A stretch of DNA of 38,511 nt from Candidatus Cloacimonadota bacterium (GTDB lineage Bacteria > Cloacimonadota > Cloacimonadia > Cloacimonadales > Cloacimonadaceae). Positions 17,643-26,362 of the stretch are shown here, piece by piece. The translations under genes were made by a program, and so were the position numbers. Where the stretch lies: assembly GCA_028706475.1 (NCBI GenBank), contig JAQWBI010000017.1, positions 1 to 38,511 of the forward strand, given 5' to 3'. Below the pieces are notes generated by a model. It had not been told where the DNA came from, searched no databases, and saw only the letters and a list, made by a program, of their open reading frames with translations. Every line of letters begins with the position of its first letter. The first letter of the stretch is position 1.

Positions 17643-18611
17643 ATGGATATTCAAGAGCTTGGCACACGTATAAAGGGTCTTAAAACCATAGTATTGGGAG
17701 ACATGATGCTGGATTGCTACCTCTGGGGTAAAGTCCAGCGGATATCTCCTGAAGCGCCTGTCCCGGTGATTGAGATTAACCGGGAAGAATACCGCTTGGG
17801 TGGAGCAGCAAATGTCGCATTGAACTTGGCATCACTGGGAGCAGAGGTATTTCCCATCGGCTTGATGGGTACCGGATCCAATTCCAGGATTCTAAAGAAA
17901 CTGTTTAAACAACATGGCTTGAACTCCTCAGGATTGATCCCAGAGAAGGGTAGGAAAACAACTATTAAAACAAGAATCGGAGCAGTGAATCAACAAATTG
18001 TGCGCATAGATATTGAAGACAGAATTGATGCTTCACCGGAGAGCAAAGACACAATCTTGCAGCTATTACGAGATAAGCTGGAGCACAGCGATTTGTTGAT
18101 AATAGAAGACTACAACAAAGGTCTTCTGAACGAGGGACTAATCACCTCCACTCTGCAACTGTGCAAGAAACATAACGTACTAGTAGCAGTAGATCCCAAA
18201 CAAAAAAACTTTTTCAGTTACTGCAAAGTAGACATATTCAAACCCAATTATGTAGAGCTGCAAAGCAACTTAGGACGGCACTTTGAGAGTGATGAAGAGT
18301 TCTTCGAGGGAGCAGCACAAGTGCAAAAAAAACTGGGATGCAAGTATCTGGTGGTGACACATGGGGCCAAAGGAATGTACATCTTCAGTGCCAAATCCCA
18401 GATGTTACATTTACCCAGTTGCGCCAGAGAAGTGTATGACGTTTCCGGAGCCGGAGACACTGTGATAAGCGCACTTGGGCTTGCCTTCGCATCCGGGGAG
18501 GACATTCTTACCGCAGCACGCTTTGCCAATCACGCGGCTGGAGTAGTATGCGGCAAGATGGGCACAGCCACCGCCAGTATCAAGGAAATATTGGATTATG
18601 CCCGGGCTTGA
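17643..18611 (+). CDS. hldA: D-glycero-beta-D-manno-heptose 7-phosphate kinase (HldE domain I as a separate protein)
   Basis: 322 aa PfkB/ribokinase-fold sugar kinase that phosphorylates heptose 7-phosphate at C1 for ADP-heptose, an LPS inner-core precursor. It shows ISPEAPVPV and GGAANVALNLASLG near the N-terminus and the GAGDT catalytic signature near the C-terminus. In E. coli this is the N-terminal half of HldE. Here the kinase and nucleotidyltransferase are separate overlapping genes. The start is three bases after purF with GAGGAA upstream. The phosphatase (gmhB) and isomerase (gmhA) are not in the window. Confidence 0.9.
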   Translation: MDIQELGTRIKGLKTIVLGDMMLDCYLWGKVQRISPEAPVPVIEINREEYRLGGAANVALNLASLGAEVFPIGLMGTGSNSRILKKLFKQHGLNSSGLIPEKGRKTTIKTRIGAVNQQIVRIDIEDRIDASPESKDTILQLLRDKLEHSDLLIIEDYNKGLLNEGLITSTLQLCKKHNVLVAVDPKQKNFFSYCKVDIFKPNYVELQSNLGRHFESDEEFFEGAAQVQKKLGCKYLVVTHGAKGMYIFSAKSQMLHLPSCAREVYDVSGAGDTVISALGLAFASGEDILTAARFANHAAGVVCGKMGTATASIKEILDYARA

Positions 18612-19083
18612 AGACAAGATTCTAAAACTTGAAGAAGCTCTACTCATATGCAGGCAAGAGCGACAGGCCGGAAAGAAGCTTGTGTTTACCAATGGCTGTT
18701 TCGATATCTTACATGCTGGCCACGTGAGGTATCTGCGTGAAGCCAAAGCTTTGGGAGACATTCTGATAGTAGGGTTAAACAGCGATGCCTCGGTGAGGAG
18801 ACTAAAGGGGAACTCACGTCCGGTAAATAACCAAATAGATAGGGCGATCGTTTTGGCGGGTCTGAGTGCTGTAGACTTTATTTGCGTGTTTGATGAAGAT
18901 ACTCCTTATGAACTCATTAAAGCATTGGAACCAAATGTCTTGGTGAAGGGAGGAGATTGGCGTCCGGATCAGATTGTTGGTGCGGATATAGTTTTGACAT
19001 CCGGAGGAATCGTTAAAAGTCTGAATTTCGTTGAAGGTCTTTCCAGCACAAATATAATAGATAAAATGAGGAATTCCCAATGA
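18598..19083 (+). CDS. hldC: D-glycero-beta-D-manno-heptose 1-phosphate adenylyltransferase (HldE domain II)
   Basis: 161 aa nucleotidyltransferase that adenylates heptose 1-phosphate. It has TNGCFDILHAGHVRYL with the HxGH catalytic motif, and the LSSTNII near the C-terminus that stands for the family ISSTxI motif. It overlaps the kinase gene by 14 bp and the next gene by 4 bp (ATGA). Together with the kinase it performs two steps of ADP-heptose synthesis, evidence for a heptose-containing outer-membrane glycolipid. Confidence 0.92.
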   Translation: MPGLEDKILKLEEALLICRQERQAGKKLVFTNGCFDILHAGHVRYLREAKALGDILIVGLNSDASVRRLKGNSRPVNNQIDRAIVLAGLSAVDFICVFDEDTPYELIKALEPNVLVKGGDWRPDQIVGADIVLTSGGIVKSLNFVEGLSSTNIIDKMRNSQ

Positions 19084-19490
19084 GCCCGGAGGAAATCCAG
19101 GATACTGGGATTGTGACATCTGTAAGTGGAAACACCGTCGTTGTGGAACTGCAGCGCGGAAACGGATGTAAGTCTTGCGCCATGCATGGCTTGTGCTTTA
19201 GCAAAGGGAAAGCCGCCTTTTTGGAACTGGAAAGCTCTCTGAAGCTGGAAATCGGAGACAGCGTAGAGCTGGAAATATCCCCCTCTGGCAGAGTATTGGC
19301 AAGCCTCTTGATCTTCATTGTACCAATTGTCTTTTTGTTTATAGGGTTTTTACTCGCTAATATATGGATGAACGAACTCAGCAGTATAATTCTTGCATTT
19401 GCCTCTATGGCGCTTAGTTTCTTTATTATCCGCCTCTGCGATAATCGCTGGGGGAAGAAGTTAAAAATCGAGATTGTGAGGAAATTGTGA
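19080..19490 (+). CDS. RseC/MucC-family membrane protein
   Basis: 136 aa. The N-terminal half has Cys30, Cys33 and Cys39 (GCKSC then LC), a possible metal or Fe-S ligand set. Two transmembrane helices follow, near 70-95 and 99-118. This is the layout of RseC (SoxR reduction, sigma-E modulation, in Proteobacteria) and of Rnf-associated redox proteins. No rnf or rpoE genes are adjacent, so the specific role is unknown. The start ATG has GAGGAA six bases upstream, inside hldC. Confidence 0.75.
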   Translation: MSPEEIQDTGIVTSVSGNTVVVELQRGNGCKSCAMHGLCFSKGKAAFLELESSLKLEIGDSVELEISPSGRVLASLLIFIVPIVFLFIGFLLANIWMNELSSIILAFASMALSFFIIRLCDNRWGKKLKIEIVRKL

Positions 19491-19843
19491 AAATCCACTT
19501 GAATGAGATGGTCTTCTACGGTTATCATGGCGTTCATGATGAAGAACGCAAACTGGGGCAACGCTTTATCGTAAGCAGTACTTTGTATACAGATCCCGAG
19601 TTGGACGCCCACATCCGTAGCCTGGAAGATACTGTGGATTATACCAAAGTCTATGCCGATATCAAAGAGATCATGGAATCCCGGCAGTTTCAGCTTCTAG
19701 AGTGTTGTGCGAACAGTATTGCAGATCGGCTATTATCAGAATACCGTCTCATTGAGAGCCTCAGCATCCGAATTCAAAAGCCATCCGTACCCATTCAGGG
19801 CAGCCTGAGGAGCGTGGAAGTAGAGGTTTTCCGAAAGCGCTGA
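19487..19843 (+). CDS. folB: Dihydroneopterin aldolase FolB
   Basis: 118 aa, typical. It cleaves dihydroneopterin to hydroxymethyl-dihydropterin in folate synthesis. FYGYHGVHDEERKLGQRF at the N-terminus and the DYTKVYADI segment are the family's conserved parts. It starts with GTG four bases inside the previous gene, with GAGG five bases upstream. It abuts folK (TGATG), which uses its product. Confidence 0.94.
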   Translation: MKIHLNEMVFYGYHGVHDEERKLGQRFIVSSTLYTDPELDAHIRSLEDTVDYTKVYADIKEIMESRQFQLLECCANSIADRLLSEYRLIESLSIRIQKPSVPIQGSLRSVEVEVFRKR

Positions 19844-20310
19844 TGAAGTATTATCTGCTATTGGGGTCAAACATGGAGGATCCTCCCATGCAACTGGCAC
19901 TAGCATGTAAAGAAATTGCCGCCTTGGCGGAATCCTCCATCGTTCGCGAAACCCGAGTCTTACGAACAAAGCCATACGGAAAAACTGATCAGGGTGACTT
20001 CTATAACATGGTTCTGGAGCTGGAAAGTAGCTTGGAACCTAATGTTCTGCTGGAGAAGCTTCTGCTCATCGAACAAAGAATGGGACGCATTCGCACAGAA
20101 AAATGGGGTCCCAGAGTTATAGATATAGACATACTGCTTGCCGATGATACCATCATGAACGAGAGTGAGTTGTGTATTCCACACAGTGATCTGCAAAACA
20201 GAGCATTTGCCCTCTTTTTGCTATGTGAACTTGTGCCGGATGCCATCCACCCGGTCTATAATAGAACTATGCGTGAGCTGCTCTACAGCTTGCCTGGAGG
20301 ATATACATGA
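19843..20310 (+). CDS. folK: Hydroxymethyl-dihydropterin pyrophosphokinase FolK
   Basis: 155 aa. It transfers pyrophosphate from ATP to 6-hydroxymethyl-dihydropterin. LLLGSNMED at the start and the WGPRVIDIDIL Asp pair that binds magnesium are present, as is IPHSDLQNRAFAL. It forms the consecutive folate step with the adjoining folB. Its end overlaps the next gene by 4 bp. Confidence 0.95.
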   Translation: MKYYLLLGSNMEDPPMQLALACKEIAALAESSIVRETRVLRTKPYGKTDQGDFYNMVLELESSLEPNVLLEKLLLIEQRMGRIRTEKWGPRVIDIDILLADDTIMNESELCIPHSDLQNRAFALFLLCELVPDAIHPVYNRTMRELLYSLPGGYT

Positions 20311-21335
20311 AGCCACTAGCAGCAATAGTATTAGCTGCCGGTAAGGGCACCCGGATGAAATCTGAACGTGCCAAAGTGACCTTTCCCATTGCCGATAAAG
20401 CAATGGTACAACGTGTTGTAAATACAGCCTTGGAGCTTGATTGCGCAAAGATCTGTGTGGTAGTAGGTTGGGAAAAGGATACTGTAATAGCTGCCCTGGT
20501 TGATGATGAGCGGTTGGAGTTTGTGGAACAAGCAGAACAACTGGGCACCGGACACGCAGTTCAAATGGCCGCCGAGAGCTTTGCATCCTTTACAGGAGAT
20601 GTATTGATCCTGTGTGGTGATGTTCCCCTGCTCTCTGCAGAAACAGTTCGCCAACTGCACGAAAAACATGTACAAAGCGGTGCAGCTGCAACCGTTTTAA
20701 CCGCCGTGCTGGAAGACGCTGGAAAGTATGGCCGTATGTTGCGTGATGATAATGGGCACATTCGCGGTATAGTGGAATTCAAGGATGCCAGCCCCATGCA
20801 ACGTGAGATCAAGGAGTTCAACACCGGCATCTATTGTTACAAAGCGGAGAAACTCTTTGCCGCGCTTAGCAAGATCAATAACAATAATGAGCAAAAAGAG
20901 TACTATCTCACCGATACCATAGGCATTCTATATGATGCTGGGGGAATGGTGGAAAATGTAATTCTGAAAGACCTTATGGAGGTTTCCGGAGTTAACTCTC
21001 AGGAGCAACTGGCTTATCTGGAAGATGTGTATCTGGATAAAATCCGTAAGAAATGGCTGAATAACGGAGTGATGATGCATAATCCTCAAACCATTCATAT
21101 AGGAGACGATGTTGTCATCGAAGCGGATGTTGAGATCGGTCAGGGTTGTGTATTGAAGGGTCATAGCACCATCGAAAGCGGTGTAGTTTTAGGTCCCAAT
21201 TGCATCATCCAAAACTCTGTAATCTCGAACGACAGTATCCTTTTGGGACACAATATCATAGTTGATAGCTTCATTAAAGAACACGAAATGCTGGAATTCG
21301 GTTCCCGCGTGATTGAAGAAGAGGATTATGAATAA
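20307..21335 (+). CDS. glmU: GlmU-like N-acetylglucosamine-1-phosphate uridyltransferase, short form
   Basis: 342 aa; full GlmU is about 450. The nucleotidyltransferase domain (1-230) has LAAGKGTRMKS, LGTGHAVQMAA and LCGDVPLLS. A left-handed beta-helix begins near 250 (VVIEADVEIGQG) but has only a few coils and ends EEEDYE. The acetyltransferase part, with its catalytic His and CoA site, is missing. The gene therefore probably supplies only the UDP-GlcNAc-forming step, or another hexosamine-1-phosphate nucleotidyl transfer. The start has GGAGGA five bases upstream, within folK. The stop overlaps the HIT gene start, so the short length is not a visible frameshift. Confidence 0.8.
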   Translation: MKPLAAIVLAAGKGTRMKSERAKVTFPIADKAMVQRVVNTALELDCAKICVVVGWEKDTVIAALVDDERLEFVEQAEQLGTGHAVQMAAESFASFTGDVLILCGDVPLLSAETVRQLHEKHVQSGAAATVLTAVLEDAGKYGRMLRDDNGHIRGIVEFKDASPMQREIKEFNTGIYCYKAEKLFAALSKINNNNEQKEYYLTDTIGILYDAGGMVENVILKDLMEVSGVNSQEQLAYLEDVYLDKIRKKWLNNGVMMHNPQTIHIGDDVVIEADVEIGQGCVLKGHSTIESGVVLGPNCIIQNSVISNDSILLGHNIIVDSFIKEHEMLEFGSRVIEEEDYE

Positions 21336-21831
21336 GAAATACCTGTACTCTCCCTGGCGCTTGGATTACATCCTGGGCGAAAAGCCCGAAGATTGTGTGA
21401 TGTGCAGAGCAAAAGACACAGAGCATGATGAAGAGAATCTGATCCTCTACCGGGGCAGGTATTGCTATGTAATGCTCAATTGTTATCCTTACAACAACGG
21501 ACACTTGATGATAGTCCCATATCTGCATGTAAGCAACATAAACGATCTGGATACAGAAACGTGGCATGAAGCCTGCGATTTGGTCTGCATCTGTGAAACA
21601 GCTTATAGGGAAGCCTACAATCCCGATGGCATCAATATCGGCATCAATCTCGGGACTGCAGCCGGGGCTGGCATTGCTGAGCACCTCCACATCCACATGG
21701 TTCCGCGTTGGAACGGGGATAGTAATTTTATGACTGTAGTGTCCGGAGAAAGGGTAATACCAGAGGCTTTCGAGATCAGTTATGAACGTCTGTGCAGCCG
21801 CATCCGGAAGCTGGCAAAAAACGATGAATGA
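21328..21831 (+). CDS. HIT-family nucleotide hydrolase/phosphorylase
   Basis: 167 aa. It has the histidine triad HLHIHMVPRW near 120-130 and the phosphorylase-like N-terminus (SPWRLDYI, CVMC). The ending MVPRWNGDSNFM resembles the Ap4A phosphorylase-type HIT proteins common in Gram-positives and thermophiles. It is likely to act on dinucleoside polyphosphates or AMP derivatives; the substrate is not determinable. I use the ATG at 21328, not the TTG at 21313, because the purine-rich ribosome site lies between them. Confidence 0.9.
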   Translation: MNKKYLYSPWRLDYILGEKPEDCVMCRAKDTEHDEENLILYRGRYCYVMLNCYPYNNGHLMIVPYLHVSNINDLDTETWHEACDLVCICETAYREAYNPDGINIGINLGTAAGAGIAEHLHIHMVPRWNGDSNFMTVVSGERVIPEAFEISYERLCSRIRKLAKNDE

Positions 21832-22279
21832 ACCGTTCGATTTGACAAATAGTGCAGGTAAAAAAAAGTGGTACTCCAAAGCATGGATATGGTATCTGGT
21901 GATTTCGGTGGTGCTTGCCACACTTGTGTATCTAGTGATATCCAGAGCGGGTGGAGATGCTGCGCTACCAAAAGTCTATGAAGAAGATCAGCTTCCAGCC
22001 ATCAAGGTGCAGGTGCTAAACGGTTGCGGTTACGAACAGCTGGCATCCGAATTCGCTTCCTCCCTGGCGGATAAAAACATAGATGTAATCAGCGTTGGCG
22101 ACACTCCGAAGCCCATCTACGACAAGAGCATCATTGTGATACGTAAAGGTGACAAAGAGGATCTATCGAGATTACAGCGCATGACTGGTATCCAACGCTG
22201 GACAAGTGCCCTAAACGAGTACCATAATGCCGAATTCGACATTATCGTGGGGCGAGATTACGAAGAGTTTATGAAATAG
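21824..22279 (+). CDS. Membrane-anchored LytR_C-domain protein
   Basis: 151 aa from an ATG eight bases inside the HIT gene. A short cytoplasmic N-terminus (about 20 aa, KKKWYSK) is followed by one transmembrane helix (WIWYLVISVVLATLVYLVI). The extracytoplasmic part matches the LytR/CpsA C-terminal domain pattern: VQVLNGCGYEQLASEFASSL, then I-DKSIIVIRKGDKED, ending IIVGRDYEEF. In other bacteria the domain accompanies LytR-CpsA-Psr ligases; no such ligase domain is here. It is probably an envelope protein of unknown role. Confidence 0.75.
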   Translation: MNEPFDLTNSAGKKKWYSKAWIWYLVISVVLATLVYLVISRAGGDAALPKVYEEDQLPAIKVQVLNGCGYEQLASEFASSLADKNIDVISVGDTPKPIYDKSIIVIRKGDKEDLSRLQRMTGIQRWTSALNEYHNAEFDIIVGRDYEEFMK

Positions 22280-22292
22280 ATTGGAGGAGATA

Positions 22293-22646
22293 TTGCAGGA
22301 CAATATCAAAATTGAGGCCATTCTGGAATGGCTGACGGCTAAAAAAGCCGAGAATATCCGCGTTTACGAAGTGCAAGGTAAGACCGATTATACTGATGTG
22401 ATCGTGGTGTGCGAGGGAAGTGCGGATCTGCACAATAAAGCCATAGCCACACATCTGATCGATATGGCCAAAGAGAATCATCTGAAAGTACTTAGTAAAG
22501 AAGGTATAGATTCTGCCCAATGGATCCTGATTGATATCGGAGACGTGGTAGTGCACATATTTCTACCTCAGACCCGAGATTATTATAAGATTGATGAACT
22601 ATTCGATAAAGTGCGAAACCGTAACCCCGAAGAGGAAATACAATGA
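22293..22646 (+). CDS. rsfS: Ribosomal silencing factor RsfS
   Basis: 117 aa DUF143/Iojap protein that binds L14 and blocks subunit joining during starvation. The conserved core includes YTDVIVVCEGSADLHNKAIA and WILIDIGDVVVHIF, ending with RDYYKIDELF. The start is TTG at 22293, because GGAGG at 22283-22287 is its ribosome site. An upstream TTG at 22281 would place that site inside the gene. Its end overlaps argS by ATGA. Confidence 0.92.
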   Translation: MQDNIKIEAILEWLTAKKAENIRVYEVQGKTDYTDVIVVCEGSADLHNKAIATHLIDMAKENHLKVLSKEGIDSAQWILIDIGDVVVHIFLPQTRDYYKIDELFDKVRNRNPEEEIQ

Positions 22647-24295
22647 TCAAGGACATTATTCACGATCATCTGACCGGTTGCCTGCAAAAAATGGGTATCT
22701 CTCATGAGAAAGAGTTTACTGTAGAGATACCGAACAACACCGAGCACGGAGATTACTCCTCGAACTGTGCCATGGTGCTGGCCAAGGAAAACAAGAAATC
22801 TCCCAAAAGTCTGGCTGAAAGCATCATCAAAGAACTGAAGAAGAACAAGAACTACAAAAAGATCGAGATTGCCGGACCCGGCTTCATCAATTTCTATCTG
22901 GCACCAAGCTTCTTCCAAAAGATCTTCTGGGACATCCGTGAAGCCGGCGAAAACTATGCTGATGCAGATTTCGGCCAAGGTGAAAAAGTCTTGCTGGAAT
23001 TTGTAAGTGCAAATCCCACGGGTCCGCTGAATATCGTAAATGCCCGTGCTGCAGCTTTTGGAGATACGCTTTACCGTGTCATGAAAAAAGTGGGATACCT
23101 CCCTTCCCGGGAATTCTATGTGAATGATGCTGGTAATCAAGTGGATATTCTGGCAGAATCGCTGGAATTGCGTTTGCGTGAACTGCATGGAGAAAACATA
23201 GGTGAATTCCCTTATGAAGCCTATCACGGAGACTATGTAGTGCATCTGGCTCAAAAGCTGAACGCTACCGAGGGCGTGCGCATCTTTATGATGACAGAAA
23301 AGGATCGTATGGATCATCTGAAGGAATATGCCTTAAATGAACTCTTGGAAATGCAACGGCTCTCTCTTGAGCGCTTCGATGTAACCTTTGAGGGCTGGGT
23401 ATCCGAGAAGACACTAAGGGCCGAAGGTGTGGTGGAAGAAGTGCTTTCCTACCTAACCGAAGCCGATTGTACATACGAGAAAGACGATGCCATCTGGTTT
23501 GCTTCCACCAAATTCGGAGATGACAAAGACAGAGTATTGATGAAGTCAGACGGGTCTATTACCTATTTTGTACCCGATTTGGCATATCATCTCACAAAGA
23601 TCCAACGTGGATTTGATACTCTGATCGATGTACTGGGACCGGATCACCACGGTTACGTACCCAGAATTAAAGCCGCTTTCCAAGCCTTGGGTTACGACGA
23701 TAAGATACTGGAAATCATCTTCCTGCAGCAGGTAAACCTATTCGAAAGCGGTGAGCGCGTAAAGATGAGTAAACGCGCTGGAAAGATCATCAGCATGGAC
23801 GATCTTATAAACGTGGTAGGAAAAGACTCCGCACGCTATTTCTTCATAGCCAGAAAGGCCAATGCGCACTTAAATTTCGACTTGGAACTGGCCATGCAAC
23901 AAAACAACGAAAATCCCGTGTACTATTGCCAATACGCTCATGCCCGCATCTGCAGCATCATCAAAAAGGCAAAGAAAGATAAGATATGGCCCAAGAACTT
24001 TAAACAAGAGCTGCTCTCGAAGCTAAATAAAACTGAGGAACTGGCGATCATCCAGAAACTGAGTGACCTACCGGAATTGCTTACTCTTATCGCCATTCAC
24101 AGAGAGCCACATCGCCTGGCCACATATATCGAAGAACTAGCTGCAATGATTCATAAGTATTACGCTCGCTATCAGATCGTGAGCACCAAGAGCAAAGAAC
24201 TATCCCAAGCCAGACTGATGCTTTTGGATACTACCAAACAAGTGATGGCAATAGTCTTCAACCTGATGGGAATCTCCGCTCCGGAAAAGATGTAA
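22643..24295 (+). CDS. argS: Arginyl-tRNA synthetase
   Basis: 550 aa class I synthetase charging tRNA-Arg. The N-terminal additional domain (1-110) is normal. The signature region reads ANPTGPL followed by NIVN at 130-133, where the family has an HxGH (HIGH) motif, so both catalytic histidines are Asn. The KMSK motif is intact at 374-377. REFYVNDAGNQV and the C-terminal anticodon-binding DALR domain (NPVYYCQYAHARICSI) are clear. No second argS is in the window. The gene appears fully functional otherwise, with ribosome site AGGAA and coupling to rsfS. Confidence 0.95.
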   Translation: MIKDIIHDHLTGCLQKMGISHEKEFTVEIPNNTEHGDYSSNCAMVLAKENKKSPKSLAESIIKELKKNKNYKKIEIAGPGFINFYLAPSFFQKIFWDIREAGENYADADFGQGEKVLLEFVSANPTGPLNIVNARAAAFGDTLYRVMKKVGYLPSREFYVNDAGNQVDILAESLELRLRELHGENIGEFPYEAYHGDYVVHLAQKLNATEGVRIFMMTEKDRMDHLKEYALNELLEMQRLSLERFDVTFEGWVSEKTLRAEGVVEEVLSYLTEADCTYEKDDAIWFASTKFGDDKDRVLMKSDGSITYFVPDLAYHLTKIQRGFDTLIDVLGPDHHGYVPRIKAAFQALGYDDKILEIIFLQQVNLFESGERVKMSKRAGKIISMDDLINVVGKDSARYFFIARKANAHLNFDLELAMQQNNENPVYYCQYAHARICSIIKKAKKDKIWPKNFKQELLSKLNKTEELAIIQKLSDLPELLTLIAIHREPHRLATYIEELAAMIHKYYARYQIVSTKSKELSQARLMLLDTTKQVMAIVFNLMGISAPEKM

Positions 24296-24299
24296 AATA

Positions 24300-24755
24300 A
24301 TGAAGCGCGTAATGCGTGATATGAAAAAAGAAGATCTGGATGCGGTGGTCGGGATCGAAAGTCGTGCTTTCACCGATCCCTGGCCTAAACAGGCTTTTGA
24401 AGATATCATTTCCATGCGGTCTTGGGTACTGGAAGTGGATGATAGCCTGTGTGGATACATCCTTTACCACAAAGTCCTGGATGAAGCAATGGTACTGAAC
24501 TTTGCCATCGATCCTTGCTTACAGGGGTTAGGATATGGTGATTACCTGCTCAAACACAGCCTTGACAAATTGGCAGCAGAAGGTTGCTGCCATTTCTATC
24601 TGGATGTGCGTAAAAGCAACCAAATCGCGCTGAAGCTTTATACCAAACACGGTTTCCTAGCTTTGGGCACACGAAAACAATATTATGACCATCCCGCGGA
24701 AGACGCCATTGTTATGGGCATGAAACTTCCCGAAATCTCACGGGAGAATATATGA
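24300..24755 (+). CDS. rimI: RimI-like N-acetyltransferase
   Basis: 151 aa GNAT protein. The acetyl-CoA motif is QGLGYGDYLL, and the C-terminal NQIALKLYTKHGFLALGTRKQYY is characteristic of RimI, which acetylates the N-terminus of ribosomal protein S18. Other GNAT roles are possible, but this C-terminal pattern and the neighbouring translation genes favour RimI. The tsaB/tsaD genes often beside rimI are absent. It starts four bases after argS and overlaps nadB by ATGA. Confidence 0.82.
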   Translation: MKRVMRDMKKEDLDAVVGIESRAFTDPWPKQAFEDIISMRSWVLEVDDSLCGYILYHKVLDEAMVLNFAIDPCLQGLGYGDYLLKHSLDKLAAEGCCHFYLDVRKSNQIALKLYTKHGFLALGTRKQYYDHPAEDAIVMGMKLPEISRENI

Positions 24756-26353
24756 CATACGAATATGATTATCTGGTACTGGGCAGCGGCATAGCCGGCC
24801 TGGTATTTGCTCTACAAGCATCAAATAAAGGGAAAGTAGCCATCGTAAGCAAAAAAGGCCTCTACGATTGCAATACAGATTATGCCCAGGGAGGCATCGC
24901 AGCCGTATTGGATGCCACCGATTCATTTGCCGAACACATTGAAGATACATTCACCGCAGGGGCTGAACTGGGAAAAAAACAAGTGATCCGTCAGATCATC
25001 GAGCAAGGCCCAAAGCTGATCCAATATCTCATCGATTTAGGTACAGATTTTACTCGAATAGACGATACCTACGACCGGAGGCTGGAAAACCTCTCCCTCA
25101 CCATGGAAGGAGGCCATACTCACCGCCGGGTAGCCTACGCTGCAGATAGCACGGGGCATCAGATCATGCAAGCCCTCATCTCTCAATGCCGTCAAAATGC
25201 CTCCATCGACATCTATGAAAACCGCATTGCCATAGACCTGATAACCCAGCATCACGTTACAAACGACGATGGCTTCATTCCTGGAATTTCCTGCTGGGGA
25301 GCCTATGTGCTGGATTCCTCGAACAACCAAGTGGACATCTTCAAAGCCCGTAAAACGATGCTTGCCACTGGTGGTGCGGCACAAGTATATAACCACAATA
25401 CCAATCCCGATGTAGCCACTGGAGACGGCATGGCGATGGCGCGCTTGGCAGGTGGACGACTGGCCAACATGGAATTCGTGCAGTTTCATCCCACCGCCTT
25501 TTGGAGCTCAGAAGGCGAGACTTTCCTGATCACAGAGGCCCTGCGCGGAGAGGGGGCAATCCTGAAACTAAGTGACGGCAGTCCCTTCATGGAACATTAT
25601 CATCCGAAGGGTAATCTGGCCCCTCGCGATATTGTGAGTCGTGCCATAGATAGCGAATTAAAACGCCGAGGTGAGAAATTCTGTTGGCTGGATGCGACTG
25701 GAATTCCCAAAGAAAAACTTCTGAAGCATTTTCCCTATATTGACAGTCGCTTGCGCGAACGTGGTATTGATTTCAGTCTCCAGCCTATTCCTGTAGCTCC
25801 CGCAGCACACTATTTCTGTGGCGGAGTGATCTCTACCATCGACGGAATCACGGATATCCGCAATCTCTTTGCCGCTGGTGAAGTGGCATGTACTGGCTTG
25901 CACGGAGCCAATCGTCTAGCCTCAAACTCTCTTTTGGAAGCCTTGGTAGTTGCATACAACGCCGCAAATCACCCCTCGATGGATGATGAGGTACAATTCC
26001 CCAAAATACCTTCCTGGCGTTTGATGGGAGATTTCAACGCCAACGAATGGGTTATCATCAGCCACAACCGCGAGATTATCGGCACCATCATGCAAGGATA
26101 TGTTGGCATTCGCCGCTCCCGGCGCTTATTGAAGTATGCCTTATCACGTTTGGAGAATATCTACAACGAAATTAATAACTTCTATCAACACAATGCCGTG
26201 CGCAGGGAAGTAGTGGAAACTAGGAATATGGCGGTGATTGCCATAGCTGTGATCCGCAGCGCACTATCCCGAAAAGAAAGCCGGGGAGCGCATTATCTGA
26301 TTGATCAACCTCAACGCGACGACCTCCACTATATGCACGACACCATCATCTAA
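24752..26353 (+). CDS. nadB: L-aspartate oxidase NadB
   Basis: 533 aa flavoprotein oxidising aspartate to iminoaspartate, the first step of de novo NAD synthesis. It has an FAD-binding LGSGIAGLVFAL, YAQGGIAAV, the THRRVAYAADSTGHQI substrate region, GGAAQVYNHNTNP, FVQFHPTAF and APAAHYFCGGV. The length is typical and the helical C-terminal domain is present. In an anaerobe fumarate or another acceptor would replace oxygen (inference). nadA and nadC are not nearby. Confidence 0.94.
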   Translation: MTYEYDYLVLGSGIAGLVFALQASNKGKVAIVSKKGLYDCNTDYAQGGIAAVLDATDSFAEHIEDTFTAGAELGKKQVIRQIIEQGPKLIQYLIDLGTDFTRIDDTYDRRLENLSLTMEGGHTHRRVAYAADSTGHQIMQALISQCRQNASIDIYENRIAIDLITQHHVTNDDGFIPGISCWGAYVLDSSNNQVDIFKARKTMLATGGAAQVYNHNTNPDVATGDGMAMARLAGGRLANMEFVQFHPTAFWSSEGETFLITEALRGEGAILKLSDGSPFMEHYHPKGNLAPRDIVSRAIDSELKRRGEKFCWLDATGIPKEKLLKHFPYIDSRLRERGIDFSLQPIPVAPAAHYFCGGVISTIDGITDIRNLFAAGEVACTGLHGANRLASNSLLEALVVAYNAANHPSMDDEVQFPKIPSWRLMGDFNANEWVIISHNREIIGTIMQGYVGIRRSRRLLKYALSRLENIYNEINNFYQHNAVRREVVETRNMAVIAIAVIRSALSRKESRGAHYLIDQPQRDDLHYMHDTII

Positions 26354-26362
26354 GGAGAGCAG

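Noticed and set aside
21313-21327. TTG start for the HIT protein five codons upstream
   Set aside because: It would place the ribosome site inside the gene; the ATG at 21328 fits the family N-terminus.
22281-22292. TTG at 22281 as rsfS start
   Set aside because: The GGAGGAG at 22283-22289 is the ribosome site for the TTG at 22293.
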